A DNA stretch of 64,000 nucleotides, from positions 40,773-104,772 of the forward strand of contig BAAHQB010000431.1 of NCBI GenBank assembly GCA_054601695.1, given 5' to 3'. Under the pieces are notes generated by a model. That model was given only the letters and a program-made list of their open reading frames with translations. It had not been told where the DNA came from and ran no database searches. The stretch comes from Amorphochlora amoebiformis. Taxonomy: Eukaryota; Cercozoa; Chlorarachniophyceae. Made by a program: the position numbers and the translations under genes. Positions 1 to 64,000 of the stretch are shown here, piece by piece; position 1 is the first letter of the stretch; every line of letters begins with the position of its first letter.

Positions 1-3232
<3,232 letters not shown>

Positions 3233-3423
3233 GTCCGCTCAGACTCCCATTCTTCCAGGACGCGAAGAATTAAAAATCATAGCCGAAAAACTCTTTCTAA
3301 CAACTGGAAAAATCGGCCCCTTCTGGGGGATAGGCGCTGGCGCGAAGGTAAATGTGTGATCCGGCGCGTGAGGATATGCGATTGACAATGTGTATCTGTA
3401 TTCAGGTTGTTGGAATCGAAGTC
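3233..3423. promoter_or_regulatory. Spacer between two divergent start codons
   Basis: The 191 bp between the proposed minus-strand start (3232) and the POLD2 ATG (3424) should hold both promoters. The plus strand is open from 3063 to 3347, and a possible intron (GT at 3348, AG at 3404-3405) would join it in frame to POLD2. An N-terminally extended POLD2 is therefore possible. I prefer the ATG at 3424 because it gives a normal-length N-terminus and because the minus-strand exon occupies 2853-3098. Confidence 0.4.
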
Positions 3424-4846
3424 ATGCTTCAGGGTATCGACCAGAGTGCGTTGGATTTGGAGTTGAAATCGTTCAAGCAGATTGTACGACCATCTGTGAA
3501 GCTGGAGGTGAGTTTGTCATCATCAAATATTGTATTTCAACTCCTTACCCTCATCCACACAGTTGAACAAGCCTAGATTTGAGATCAAGGACAAGAAATT
3601 CGTGAATCAGTATGCCTCCCTGTACTTCAATCGTCTTATGGGGACCGTCCGTGTGGTGAAAGCGAGGGCGATGAAGAAATGGCCAGACACCCAGATCGCT
3701 TCAAAGCTCATTGTCGTCCCCAAGGGCAAGTGTGTCCTCATCGGCACGATCTTCAAGGAGATGAAGCTTCGTCCCAACGTCCTGGAGGAGTTCACTCAGC
3801 TTCGCTTCAAGACAGAGGAGCGAGATACCTATTTTTCTTCCGACGACAGACTCGTAATCGAAGACAGCCACGCTCGGATCCCGATGAAATTCTTGTCGAG
3901 AGCATCCCTCCCATCCGTCAATGAGTTGGTGTCCGGGGTAATCGCAGGAGTTTTGGGGGAGCATGAGCCTAAGTCGGGCGTCTTCCAAGTGGAGGATATC
4001 GTGTTTGCTGGGATTCCTGAGCAGAAGAAGGCTGCAGCTCTCGAGGAGGACCAGTATGTAGCATTGGTATCAGGTCTACACATCGGGGACCCTTCGGTGG
4101 AGGTACAGGTCCAGATGATGGTCGACTTCTTGACGGGGATGAGCGGAGGGGCCAAGGAGCATGAGAGAGCCGCAAAGATAGTCCAGGTTGTTGTCGCGGG
4201 CAACTCCGTCCAGATTGAGGAGGAAGAAGACGCAAATTATGCGCACTTCACGACCAAGAACAGGAGCGAAAATGACCGCCAAGTGAATGAGAGCATCGCA
4301 ACCGCCCTCCAAGATCTGGATATCGTTCTGACCTCTCTCACATCGAGCGTCAACGTTGTGCTCATGCCCGGAGAATCAGACCCCTCCAACTTCACCCTGC
4401 CTCAGCAACGGTTCCCTAAGTTTATGTTCCAGGCAGCAGGAAGCTTTTCCACCCTTCACTTTGCCACTAATCCGTGTGACGCCAGCGTTGCGGGTAGACA
4501 GCTCTTGGGAACATCAGGGCAAAACGTGGATGATATGGCGAAGTACTCGGTGGCCAAGTCTCCCATCGAGTACCTCGAGCGAACTCTACAGTGGCGCCAT
4601 ATAGCTCCAACGGCTCCTGATACGCTTGGATGCTACGCCTTCATGAATTCGGATCCATTCTTGATCGAGGACTGTCCACACATATACTTTGCGGCTAACC
4701 AGAAAGCGTTCGGCACAAAGCTCGTTGAAGGGGAAAACGGACAGCGCGTCCGATTGGTCTTGGTCCCAGATTTCTCCAAGACATGTACTATAGCACTTGT
4801 CAACCTGAGGACCTTGGAATGTGAAGAAGTCAAGTTTTCCATCTAG
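3424..4846 (+). CDS. POLD2: DNA polymerase delta small (regulatory) subunit, POLD2/p50
   Basis: B-subunit of replicative DNA polymerase delta. It links the catalytic subunit to other subunits in the nucleus and has an inactivated phosphoesterase fold. Exons 3424-3507 and 3563-4846 are joined by a 55-nt intron (GTGAGT...CACAG, phase 0), giving 455 residues against 469 in human. Family landmarks appear in order: KKFVNQYASLYFNRL, VLIGTIFKEMKLRPNVLEEF, the LVSGL stretch, MPGESDPSNFTLPQQ, FLGTSGQN-like LLGTSGQNVDD, RHIAPTAPDTLGCYAF and DPFLIEDCPHIYF. The ATG at 3424 leaves about 34 residues before the conserved block, as in other POLD2 proteins. Unlike its neighbours the gene has no (TA)n and only one short intron. 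The TAG stop is at 4844-4846. Confidence 0.97.
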
Positions 4847-5019
4847 CTTATTTGGCTGTCGACGTCATGCAATTAACACAATTATCAATGCTCAGATGAA
4901 CTCAAGCTCGTTTATACTACATGTACACATATGTGTGAGGAATGAAAGCGAGAGCGAGGGAAGAACAAGGGGGGGAAGTGTTGCCACAAAAACACACACA
5001 CATATATACATATATCTAG

Positions 5020-5059
<40 letters not shown>

Positions 5060-5124
5060 TGTATAAATGTATATATCTAGTAATGTATATATCCCTGTAA
5101 CGTATATACACATATATACCTAGT

Positions 5125-5164
<40 letters not shown>

Positions 5165-5576
5165 TAAATACACATATGTGTGTATACAATTTAGAATATC
5201 ATATTAACGGTTTCTGTCTAGCATCTACTCTAGACTATGATATGTGTATAACTTCTAGTATCTCTTCTTGGCTGTGGTCATGGTACATTACCGTATATAC
5301 TCTAGATACTAGATGTATTCAGGTCTAGAAGGTACCTTACTCTATAGTATACAAGCTGTAGCAAGTTAACTATAAGTTATAATTACTACGGTATATACTC
5401 TAGATACTGTATATGTCTACATGGAGGAGATCTAGTAGATACTAGAGATATCTAGGATGTACCGTGATCATACTAGTCACAGCCTACGGTTAAAAAATAC
5501 TAGTCATTGAATATATAATATCTAGAATATACATCTAGATATATATATATATATATGTATGTCTATATAGATATAC

Positions 5577-5623
<47 letters not shown>

Positions 5624-5902
5624 AACCAATTATAATTTATAATTCGATAGAGCTATTCATTTCGCAAGTTTCAAACAAGCAAAAACGGCTAATCATATAG
5701 CAAGCCGCGTCAATCAGTCTATGTCGGGCCGACGCAGGCGGCTCAGACGACTCGAGCATAGAAAATCCAGCGTGGAGATGTAGCTGGGATTATCCGCGAA
5801 ATATAATTGGGAAAAGAAAAGTTCGGAGAATTTACGGAACGTGACGCCACCGTAACGTCACGGTGAAAAACGTCCTCTTGACGAGAATGGCGCACGTGCA
5901 AG
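4847..5902. other. Intergenic region between convergent POLD2 and the EEP nuclease gene
   Basis: I see no gene here. There are (TA)n tracts at about 5020-5055, 5130-5165 and 5535-5620. The A+T-rich stretch 5200-5560 is unusually dense in TCTAGA and CTAGAT words. The interval carries the 3' flanks of both genes. Confidence 0.6.
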
Positions 5903-21279
<15,377 letters not shown>

Positions 21280-21403
21280 TGTTTCAGGGTATCGACTATC
21301 TTCGGAAGTAAGTATGAGATATCTACATATCGAATATCTTTGAGGTAAGCACGTGTTAACATAAAAAGTCGGCTAGCTAGTCTCACAGGGTCACAGCGTC
21401 GCA
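21280..21403. promoter_or_regulatory. Bidirectional spacer between nuclease and acyltransferase starts
   Basis: Only about 124 bp separate the nuclease ATG (21279, minus) from the most upstream candidate ATG of the acyltransferase gene (21404, plus). Both promoters would have to lie here. It is free of (TA)n. I see no clear TATA box. Confidence 0.45.
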
Positions 21404-33088
<11,685 letters not shown>

Positions 33089-33697
33089 ATACTGCTGTAA
33101 GCCTTGCGAGAGTTGGTACTATAATGACAGAAGATATTATGATTTAAATTTGAAATGAATAATGAGAATAGTAGTGCGAGGTGTATATATCATTTATGTA
33201 CCTATTATATATATACACTACAGTCAGTCTAGTCAGTATTCATAGTTAGATAAGGTTGAGGATCAGTCTGATCTCACAATTGATTCTAAGTTAACTCATT
33301 ACATATGGTCTAGATGGTGCGTCTAACTTACTCAACTCATTACATATGCATATGGTGCGGTGTTCGTCTAGTTACTAGAGTTAACTCTAGTATGATCATA
33401 TCTTCAGAATATGTATACTTAATTTTAATATATTCTCCGGATTTAATATTATTTAGAAATATGGATATAATACTATATCGTCCACTAGGTCTAGTTGTAC
33501 TATAACTGACCAGAATGAATTCAATTGCAAAAAGACTCACGGTTCTCATGGCCTCATCTGGGTAAATAATTGGTACAAATACATATCTACGTATGCACAG
33601 ATGTACAAATGTTGGGACTACGGCAGCTCGAAGTCTAGCTCAAGTCTGGTCTGTGACATCAGCTGCTGTCACACTATTTCACAATATGAGTGATGAA
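33089..33697. other. Intergenic region between convergent genes
   Basis: About 610 bp of unique A+T-rich sequence between the acyltransferase stop (33088) and the NFACT-R stop (33698). I see no open frame, RNA gene or repeat here. Confidence 0.6.
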
Positions 33698-40019
<6,322 letters not shown>

Positions 40020-41075
40020 ATTCGCTCTCCAAGCTCTCTGTCTGTCCTTGACCCCAGAAATATCCCTTCAAACTCACCCGAAAAATCAAAAAAAGAATGG
40101 AATTGGAAAGGTAAATCGGAAGCAAAGACCACTCCGCGCCTTGGTTTGTGCACGCCAATCCATGCAAAATCCGTTCCAAGAACAATCTCGCAGGAATATT
40201 CTTGGAACAGCGTGACACATTGCAGAGTCACACATATTTTGCAAAATTACCTAATATTTAGTTTAAGATGAACATAATAGTGACGTCGCGACCTGTCACA
40301 ATTCAATTGGGCTTCGCGGACTTGGTTCAGCGAGTCTTTCCCGCTCTGCTAGTCTGGGGTTGGCCTGGACGTTGCATGCATCCAATTATACGTCTGGTGT
40401 TTAGGGTATGTCTCGTAAAACCTACGAAACCCAACCTGAAACTCAAATATAGTAAACACTACGCATGCATAGCTGAAGTCTGGAACGTTGATTACGTATT
40501 TGAAACACCATATATCTTGATCATCTTTTGATTGTAGATAGAAGCAGTAGCTAGTAGCTAGAGTACGTAGTTAAAGAGGGAGAGTGTACTGCAGAGTATT
40601 GCCTAGATTACTAGGCTATTCAGTATCGGCTAGGACTTGCAAGCCGCAAGATATCTTTCATTGGAATGATTCCTAACTGATCATCTCCCAGGTGAGGTGT
40701 ATCTGCAGATCTACTATCGGTAACTAGACCCAATAGAATCTATATTATACTAGTTGTATATAGCTACAGAGATATTAGATCACTGCACCGTGGTAGATGG
40801 TCAGTCGGTAACAAGGTCTGAGCTAGATAGTCATCTACTAGATCTAGTCATTGTTTAATTTTAATTATCCTTCGATCTGTCCTTCAACTACACACTGTCA
40901 GATGTAGAACTCGACCAGTGATTTACTGGATTTACAACAACTCTTTATATGATTGCAAATTCACTTTTTTTTGTTACATGTAATGATTACTTAAAGGCAT
41001 GGTCCCCAGATGATTTTTTCGGTAAGGTCTATATATATGGATATTTTCTAGACTTCCTAGATTTTTAACAGCAAT
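40020..41075. other. Region between two minus-strand genes; no confident gene
   Basis: The interval holds the 5' flank of the NFACT-R gene and the 3' flank of the next gene. Several frames are open on both strands at 39776-40271, and the minus frame reads IGVHKPRRGVVFASDLPFQF, but no start codon or consistent exon joins it. A plus frame at 40268-40531 is not convincing. GTTCCAAGAA (40173-40182) and TTCTTGGAAC (40199-40208) form a 10-bp hairpin with a 16-nt loop. Confidence 0.5.
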
Positions 41076-51339
<10,264 letters not shown>

Positions 51340-51389
51340 CTACACACGTGTTATTATATCATTACTCTATAAGCCAACAATATGATATC

Positions 51390-51411
51390 ATGATTAGAGA
51401 GATGGAGAGGA

Positions 51412-51442
<31 letters not shown>

Positions 51443-51468
51443 GAGAGAAGGGAGAGAGAGAGCGAGAG

Positions 51469-51502
<34 letters not shown>

Positions 51503-51609
51503 GAAGAGAGAGAGAGAACTCTATTTGCCAACAATATGATATCATGATTAGAGAGAGAGAGAGAGAAGAAGAGAGAGAGAGTGAGAGAGGAAGAGAGAGA
51601 GAGAGGAGA

Positions 51610-51644
<35 letters not shown>

Positions 51645-51862
51645 GAGAGAGAGAGAACTCTATTTGCCAACAATATGATATCATGATTAGAGAGAGAGAG
51701 AGAGAGGAAGAGAGAGAGAGTGAGAGAGGAAGAGAGAGAGAGAGGAGAAGGGAGAGAGAGAAGAGAGAGAGAGAGAGAGGAAGAGAGAGAGAACTCTATT
51801 TGCCAACAATATGATATCATCATTAGAGAGAGAGAGAGGGGGAGAGAGAGAGAGCGAGAAGA

Positions 51863-51923
<61 letters not shown>

Positions 51924-52009
51924 GAACTCTATTTGCCAACAATATGATATCATGATTAGAGAGAGAGAGAGGAAGATAGAGAGAGAGAGAGAGAAGGGAG
52001 AGAGAGAGC

Positions 52010-52048
<39 letters not shown>

Positions 52049-52127
52049 TCTATTTGCCAACAATATGATATCATCATTAGAGAGAGAGAGAGGAAGAGAG
52101 AGGGAGAGGGAGAGGAAGAGAGAGAGA

Positions 52128-52165
<38 letters not shown>

Positions 52166-52305
52166 TCTATTTGCCAACAATATGATTTCATCATTAGAGA
52201 GATGGAAAGGAAGAGAGAGAGAGAGAGAGAGAGGAAGAGAGAGAGAGAGAAGGGAGAGAGAGAGCGAGAAGAGAGAGAGAGAGAGAAGGGAGAGAGAGAG
52301 CGAGA

Positions 52306-52342
<37 letters not shown>

Positions 52343-52587
52343 GAACTCTATTTGCCAACAATATGATATCATCATTAGAGAGAGAGAGGAAGAGAGAGAG
52401 AGAGAGCGAGAAGAAGAGAGAGAGAGAGAGGGGGAGAGAGAGAGAGAGGGAGAGAGAGGGAGCGAGAAGAAGAGAGAGAGAGAGAGAGAGAGAGAGAACT
52501 CTGTTTGCCAACAATATGATATCATCATTAGAGAGAGAGAGAGAGAGGAAGATAGAGAGAGTGAGAGAGGAAGAGAGAGAGAGAAGG

Positions 52588-52619
<32 letters not shown>

Positions 52620-53140
52620 GAAGAGAGAGAGAGAACTCTATTTGCCAACAATATGATATCATCATTAGAGAGAGAGAGAGAGGAAGATAGAGAGAGTGAG
52701 AGAGGAAGAGAGAGAGAGAAGGGAGAGAGAGAAGAGAGAGAGAGAGAGAGAGGAAGAGAGAGAGAGAACTCTATTTGCCAACGATCTGATATCATCATTA
52801 GAGAGATGGAGAGGAAGAGAGAGAGGGAGAGAGGGAGAGAGAGAGAGAGAGGGAGAGAGAGAGAGAGAGGGAGAGAGAGAGAGCGAGAAGAAGAGAGAGA
52901 GAGAGAGAGAGGAAGAGAGAGAACTCTATTTGCCAACAATATGATATCATGATTAGAGAGATGGAGAGAAGAGAAAGAGAGAGAGAGAGGAAGAGAGAGA
53001 GAGTGAGAGAGGAAGAGAGAGATTTTGAGAGAGGAAGAGAGAGAGAGAAGAGAGAGAGTGAGAAAGAAACAGAGGGCAAGAGCGAGAGTGAGAGAGGGAG
53101 AGCGAGAGAGAACTCTATTTGCCAACAATATGATATCATG
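51390..53140. repeat. Compound array: (GA)n blocks alternating with a conserved spacer, about 13 units
   Basis: Spacers read AACTCTATTTGCCAACAATA, TGATATCATGATTAGAGAG (or CATCATTAGAG) and alternate with GA-rich blocks of about 70-140 bp. The spacer is a variant of the 29-bp unit at 53131-53515 (CTCTATTTGC, ATATGATATCATGAT). The compound array therefore looks like the simple one expanded by GA microsatellite. Confidence 0.9.
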
Positions 53141-53515
53141 ATAACTCTATTTGCACATATGATATCATGATATCTCTATATTTGCACATATGATATCATG
53201 ATATCTCTATTTGCACATATGATATCATGATATCTCTATTTGCACATATGATATCATGATATCTCTATTTGCACATATGATATCATGATATCTCTATTTG
53301 CACATATGATATCATGATATCTCTATTTGCACATATGATATCATGATAACTATATCTGCACATATGATATCATGATATCTCTATTTGCACATATGATATC
53401 ATGATATCTCTATTTGCACATATGATATCATGATATCTCTATTTGCACATATGATATCATGATAACTATATTGCACATATGATATCATGATACCTCTATT
53501 TGCACATATGATATC
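53131..53515 (-). repeat. 29-bp palindrome-rich tandem repeat, about 13 copies, inverted relative to 43956-44250
   Basis: The unit is GATATCTCTATTTGCACATA, TGATATCAT, the reverse complement of the 43956-44250 unit. Some copies share the same variants (AACTATATCTGCACATATG against CATATGTGCAGATATAGTT), so the arrays have a common origin after some divergence. Confidence 0.95.
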
Positions 53516-53516
53516 G

Positions 53517-53561
<45 letters not shown>

Positions 53562-53633
53562 TATATATATATATATATGGTGAAAACGTTTGATTACTAA
53601 AATACGCTTGTGAATAACTTATGAATATGTGTA

Positions 53634-53718
<85 letters not shown>

Positions 53719-53952
53719 AGAGCAATGATATAAAAATGAGAGGATTCTCCTCGATATGTATATATACATACATATTATATACATATATATATATATATAT
53801 ATAAATAAATATACATACATATATATATATATATATGTATATAGTAAAAAGTATATATATATATATATATATATATATCACTTGTATCATCGACACTGGT
53901 CCCAAGCAAAATACGACAAGATGCGGCCAAAAACATGGCATGATGGCTACAC

Positions 53953-54162
<210 letters not shown>

Positions 54163-54179
54163 TATATATGTATATATAT

Positions 54180-54286
<107 letters not shown>

Positions 54287-54326
54287 CATATATATTATAT
54301 ATATATATATATATTATATTTTACAC

Positions 54327-54358
<32 letters not shown>

Positions 54359-54377
54359 GTACATATATACAGATATT

Positions 54378-54430
<53 letters not shown>

Positions 54431-54537
54431 ACCCGTCATTTGCTAACACTAAGAAAGAGCATAGTTACAAGAACTGGTGACACACGTGTAAGACACGTGT
54501 GAGACACGTGTTCTAATTTCAAAACTCCAATGGTCAC

Positions 54538-54687
<150 letters not shown>

Positions 54688-55189
54688 CATCCCTCTATCT
54701 CTCTTCCACACTCTTCTCCCTCTCTAAATTTCACGGTCTCCCTTTCTTGACAGGGCCGCGTTATTCGCATTGAATTTCAAAAAAAATCATAAATGTCGGC
54801 TCTCTAAGTTTTAAATACATCAATGATGCTTGGTAGTTTGGGAGAAATTACGAAAAAATGGTCATGAAGTTACGCTGGGTGTGATTGTTTTGTACGTCAT
54901 GTATGTACATGGATTAGATATGCGATTTTAAATGTAAAGTACTGTAACTACGGCGTTAAAATTTCGGCTATTTTTTCGGTGAGTCTGTTTGCCGTAACTT
55001 TTATATTTTTAGATGTGTATGTACATAATATAAAAATATATATATTATATATATAGATATATATATATATATACATACATATATAAATACGAGTTTATAC
55101 ATTCTCATTCCCAACAAAGGTATTATATATAATACACACACACATATATATATATATATATCTATATATATATACATATATATATTTAC

Positions 55190-55260
55190 CTCCACAAATA
55201 GTATCTTGGCAGAGTGAGTAGCAACATAACTGGCATGACCCCGAGTGCGACGTAACCCAC
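55190..55260 (-). other. Candidate minus-strand exon
   Basis: Strong boundaries (TGCATTTTAG acceptor, GAG|GTAAATATA donor) enclose 71 nt. One frame reads LRRTRGHASYVATHSAKILF. It may belong to the 5' part of the PDZ-like gene, but no upstream exon joins cleanly. Confidence 0.4.
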
Positions 55261-55396
55261 CTAAAATGCAATATTTGAGAAAACTACCGTTACAACAGCA
55301 GAAATACGACAATTTCTCTCCCCACAGACATGCATTCACTGTGACAAGATCATCCTCATACTTCTACCCCCCCCCCCCCCCCATTGGGGTTTTCAG

Positions 55397-55653
55397 GATC
55401 GGCATGCAGGCCGAGGCGTACGGTCATTGGGTGCGCAGCCGCTGCCTGGGGGACCTCTCACCCTGTCGATTTCTGTGCGTTTCATGTATCTTCAACCGAC
55501 AAATTCGAACACATATCTTGCATATTAATCCAATACGACGAGATATACGTAGTCACGAAGGTACCAGATGACTGGATTTCTGGGTTGCGCGATGCTCCGG
55601 AAGTGATTTGGAAGGCTGGAGCCATCTCCGAAGGAGAGGCCCTTGGTCGTTAG
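55397..55653 (+). CDS. Possible 3' end of an unidentified plus-strand gene
   Basis: Two proposed exons, 55397-55464 (after a TTTTCAG acceptor) and 55553-55653 (TAG stop), join in phase over an 88-nt intron. They read AYGHWVRSRCLGDLSP and then TKVPDDWISGLRDAPEVIWK. The region is also open on the minus strand, where an ATG near 55738 begins MVDDIIRLLTGIIRELPTVL. One of the two readings is presumably false, and I cannot decide which. No homology is recognised. Confidence 0.35.
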
Positions 55654-56351
<698 letters not shown>

Positions 56352-56353
<2 letters not shown>

Positions 56354-57092
56354 ACCCTAACCCTAACCCTAACCCTAACCCTAACCTTAACTCTACCCTT
56401 AACCCTAACCCTACCCCTTACCAAACCCGACACCCTAACCCTAACCCTAACCCTTATCCCTAACCCTAGCCCTAAGCCTAACTCTAACCCTAACCCAAAC
56501 CCTCACCCTATCCCAGGCCTAACCCTAACCCTAACCCTATCCCTAACCCTTACCCTACCCCTAACCCTAACACTACCCCTAACCCTAACCCTAACCCGAC
56601 ACCCTAACCCTAACCTTAACCTTAAATCTAACCCTAACCCTACCCCTAACCCTAACCCGACATCCTAACCCTAACCCTAACCCTAACCCTAGCCCTAACC
56701 CTAACCCTAACCCTACCCCTAACCCTACCCCTAACCCTAACCCTAGCGTTAACCCTAAGCCTAACCTTACCCCTAACCCTAACCCTACCCCCAACCCTAA
56801 ACCTATCCCTAACCCTACCCCCAACCCTAAACCTACCCCTAACCCTAACCCGACACCTAACCCTAACCCGACACCTAAACCTTACTTCTAACCCTAACCC
56901 TACCCCTAAACCTAACCCGACATCCTAACCCTAACCCTAACCCTAACCCTAACCCTACCCCTAACCCTAACCCTATAGCCCTAACCCTAACCCTAGCCCT
57001 AACCCTAACCCTAGCCCTAACCCTAACCCTAGCCCTAACCCTAACCCTAACCCTAACCCTACCAACCGACATCCTAACACTAACCCTAACCC
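56352..57092 (+). repeat. Longest interstitial telomeric array, degenerate
   Basis: About 740 bp of CCCTAA with frequent CCCCTAA, CCCTTACC and CCCGACACC interruptions. The CCCGACA-CC variant recurs about seven times. It lies between the minus-strand coiled-coil gene and the unit at 55.4-55.65 kb rather than inside a recognised intron. Confidence 0.95.
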
Positions 57093-57107
57093 ATATATGT
57101 ATGTATG

Positions 57108-57138
<31 letters not shown>

Positions 57139-57198
57139 TATTTATATATATATATATACATGTACATATGTATATAATATATGTATATATATATATAC

Positions 57199-57229
<31 letters not shown>

Positions 57230-57461
57230 ATTAATATTTATATTACATATGTATATATATATAACATTGCATACATATATATATATATACATGTATATAT
57301 AACTATATATTTTTTTATATAAATATAAGTACTATATATTCATATTTATATTCATGTACATATATATATATATATATATACATACACATGTATATATGTA
57401 TATACTTATATCCATATAATATGTATGTATATATATATATATATTTGAATATATATATATA

Positions 57462-57502
<41 letters not shown>

Positions 57503-57546
57503 CATATCTTAGATATTATTTCTACAAATAGATTTCCTCGCATATT

Positions 57547-64000
<6,454 letters not shown>

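Noticed and set aside
40268-40531. Plus-strand frame of 87 codons
   Set aside because: No splice context, no recognisable motif and no neighbour to join; length is within chance for this unique region.

Overview
The window is nuclear DNA from a eukaryote, most likely a unicellular one that I cannot place further. It holds a spliceosomal POLD2 gene, GT-AG introns throughout, TTAGGG-type telomeric repeats and very large amounts of (TA)n. At first sight it looks like non-coding microsatellite with one gene at 3.4-4.8 kb. Reading the short unique islands between the (TA)n tracts on both strands shows that most are exons of 12-100 nt. They have AG and GT boundaries, and their reading phases join from one island to the next.

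Layout. (1) Minus strand, 3232 to beyond position 1: start of an unidentified gene that runs off the window. (2) Plus, 3424-4846: POLD2, two exons and one 55-nt intron. (3) Minus, 21279-5903: a complete CCR4/nocturnin-like EEP nuclease of about 19 exons with a predicted N-terminal membrane anchor. (4) Plus, about 21404-33088: a DGAT2/MOGAT-family acyltransferase of about 18 exons. (5) Minus, 40019-33698: a stand-alone NFACT-R (DUF814) protein of about 11 exons. (6) Minus, about 51339 or higher down to 41076: a PDZ-like and SHOCT-like protein of at least 12 exons, 5' end unresolved. (7) Plus, about 55397-55653: possible 3' end of a further gene. (8) Minus, 62392-57547: an anchored coiled-coil protein with an EK-E-LV motif, about 9 exons. 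Genes 1/2 and 3/4 are divergent over short spacers. Genes 2/3 and 4/5 converge.

The most unusual feature is how the introns are built. In many of them the splice junction itself has been tandemly copied, with about 18-45 nt of exon end, the GT or AG dinucleotide, a little intron and a (TA)n tract per unit. Some arrays copy the 5' splice site into the intron downstream. Others copy the 3' splice site into the intron upstream. At least two exons have both. Interstitial CCCTAA arrays also sit inside introns, and in two cases begin at the 5' splice site.

The exon models are hand translations without transcript evidence. Phase agreement across many junctions and recovery of family motifs in the right order are the main support. 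Genes 1, 7 and 8, the 5' end of gene 6 and the first exon of gene 4 are the least certain.
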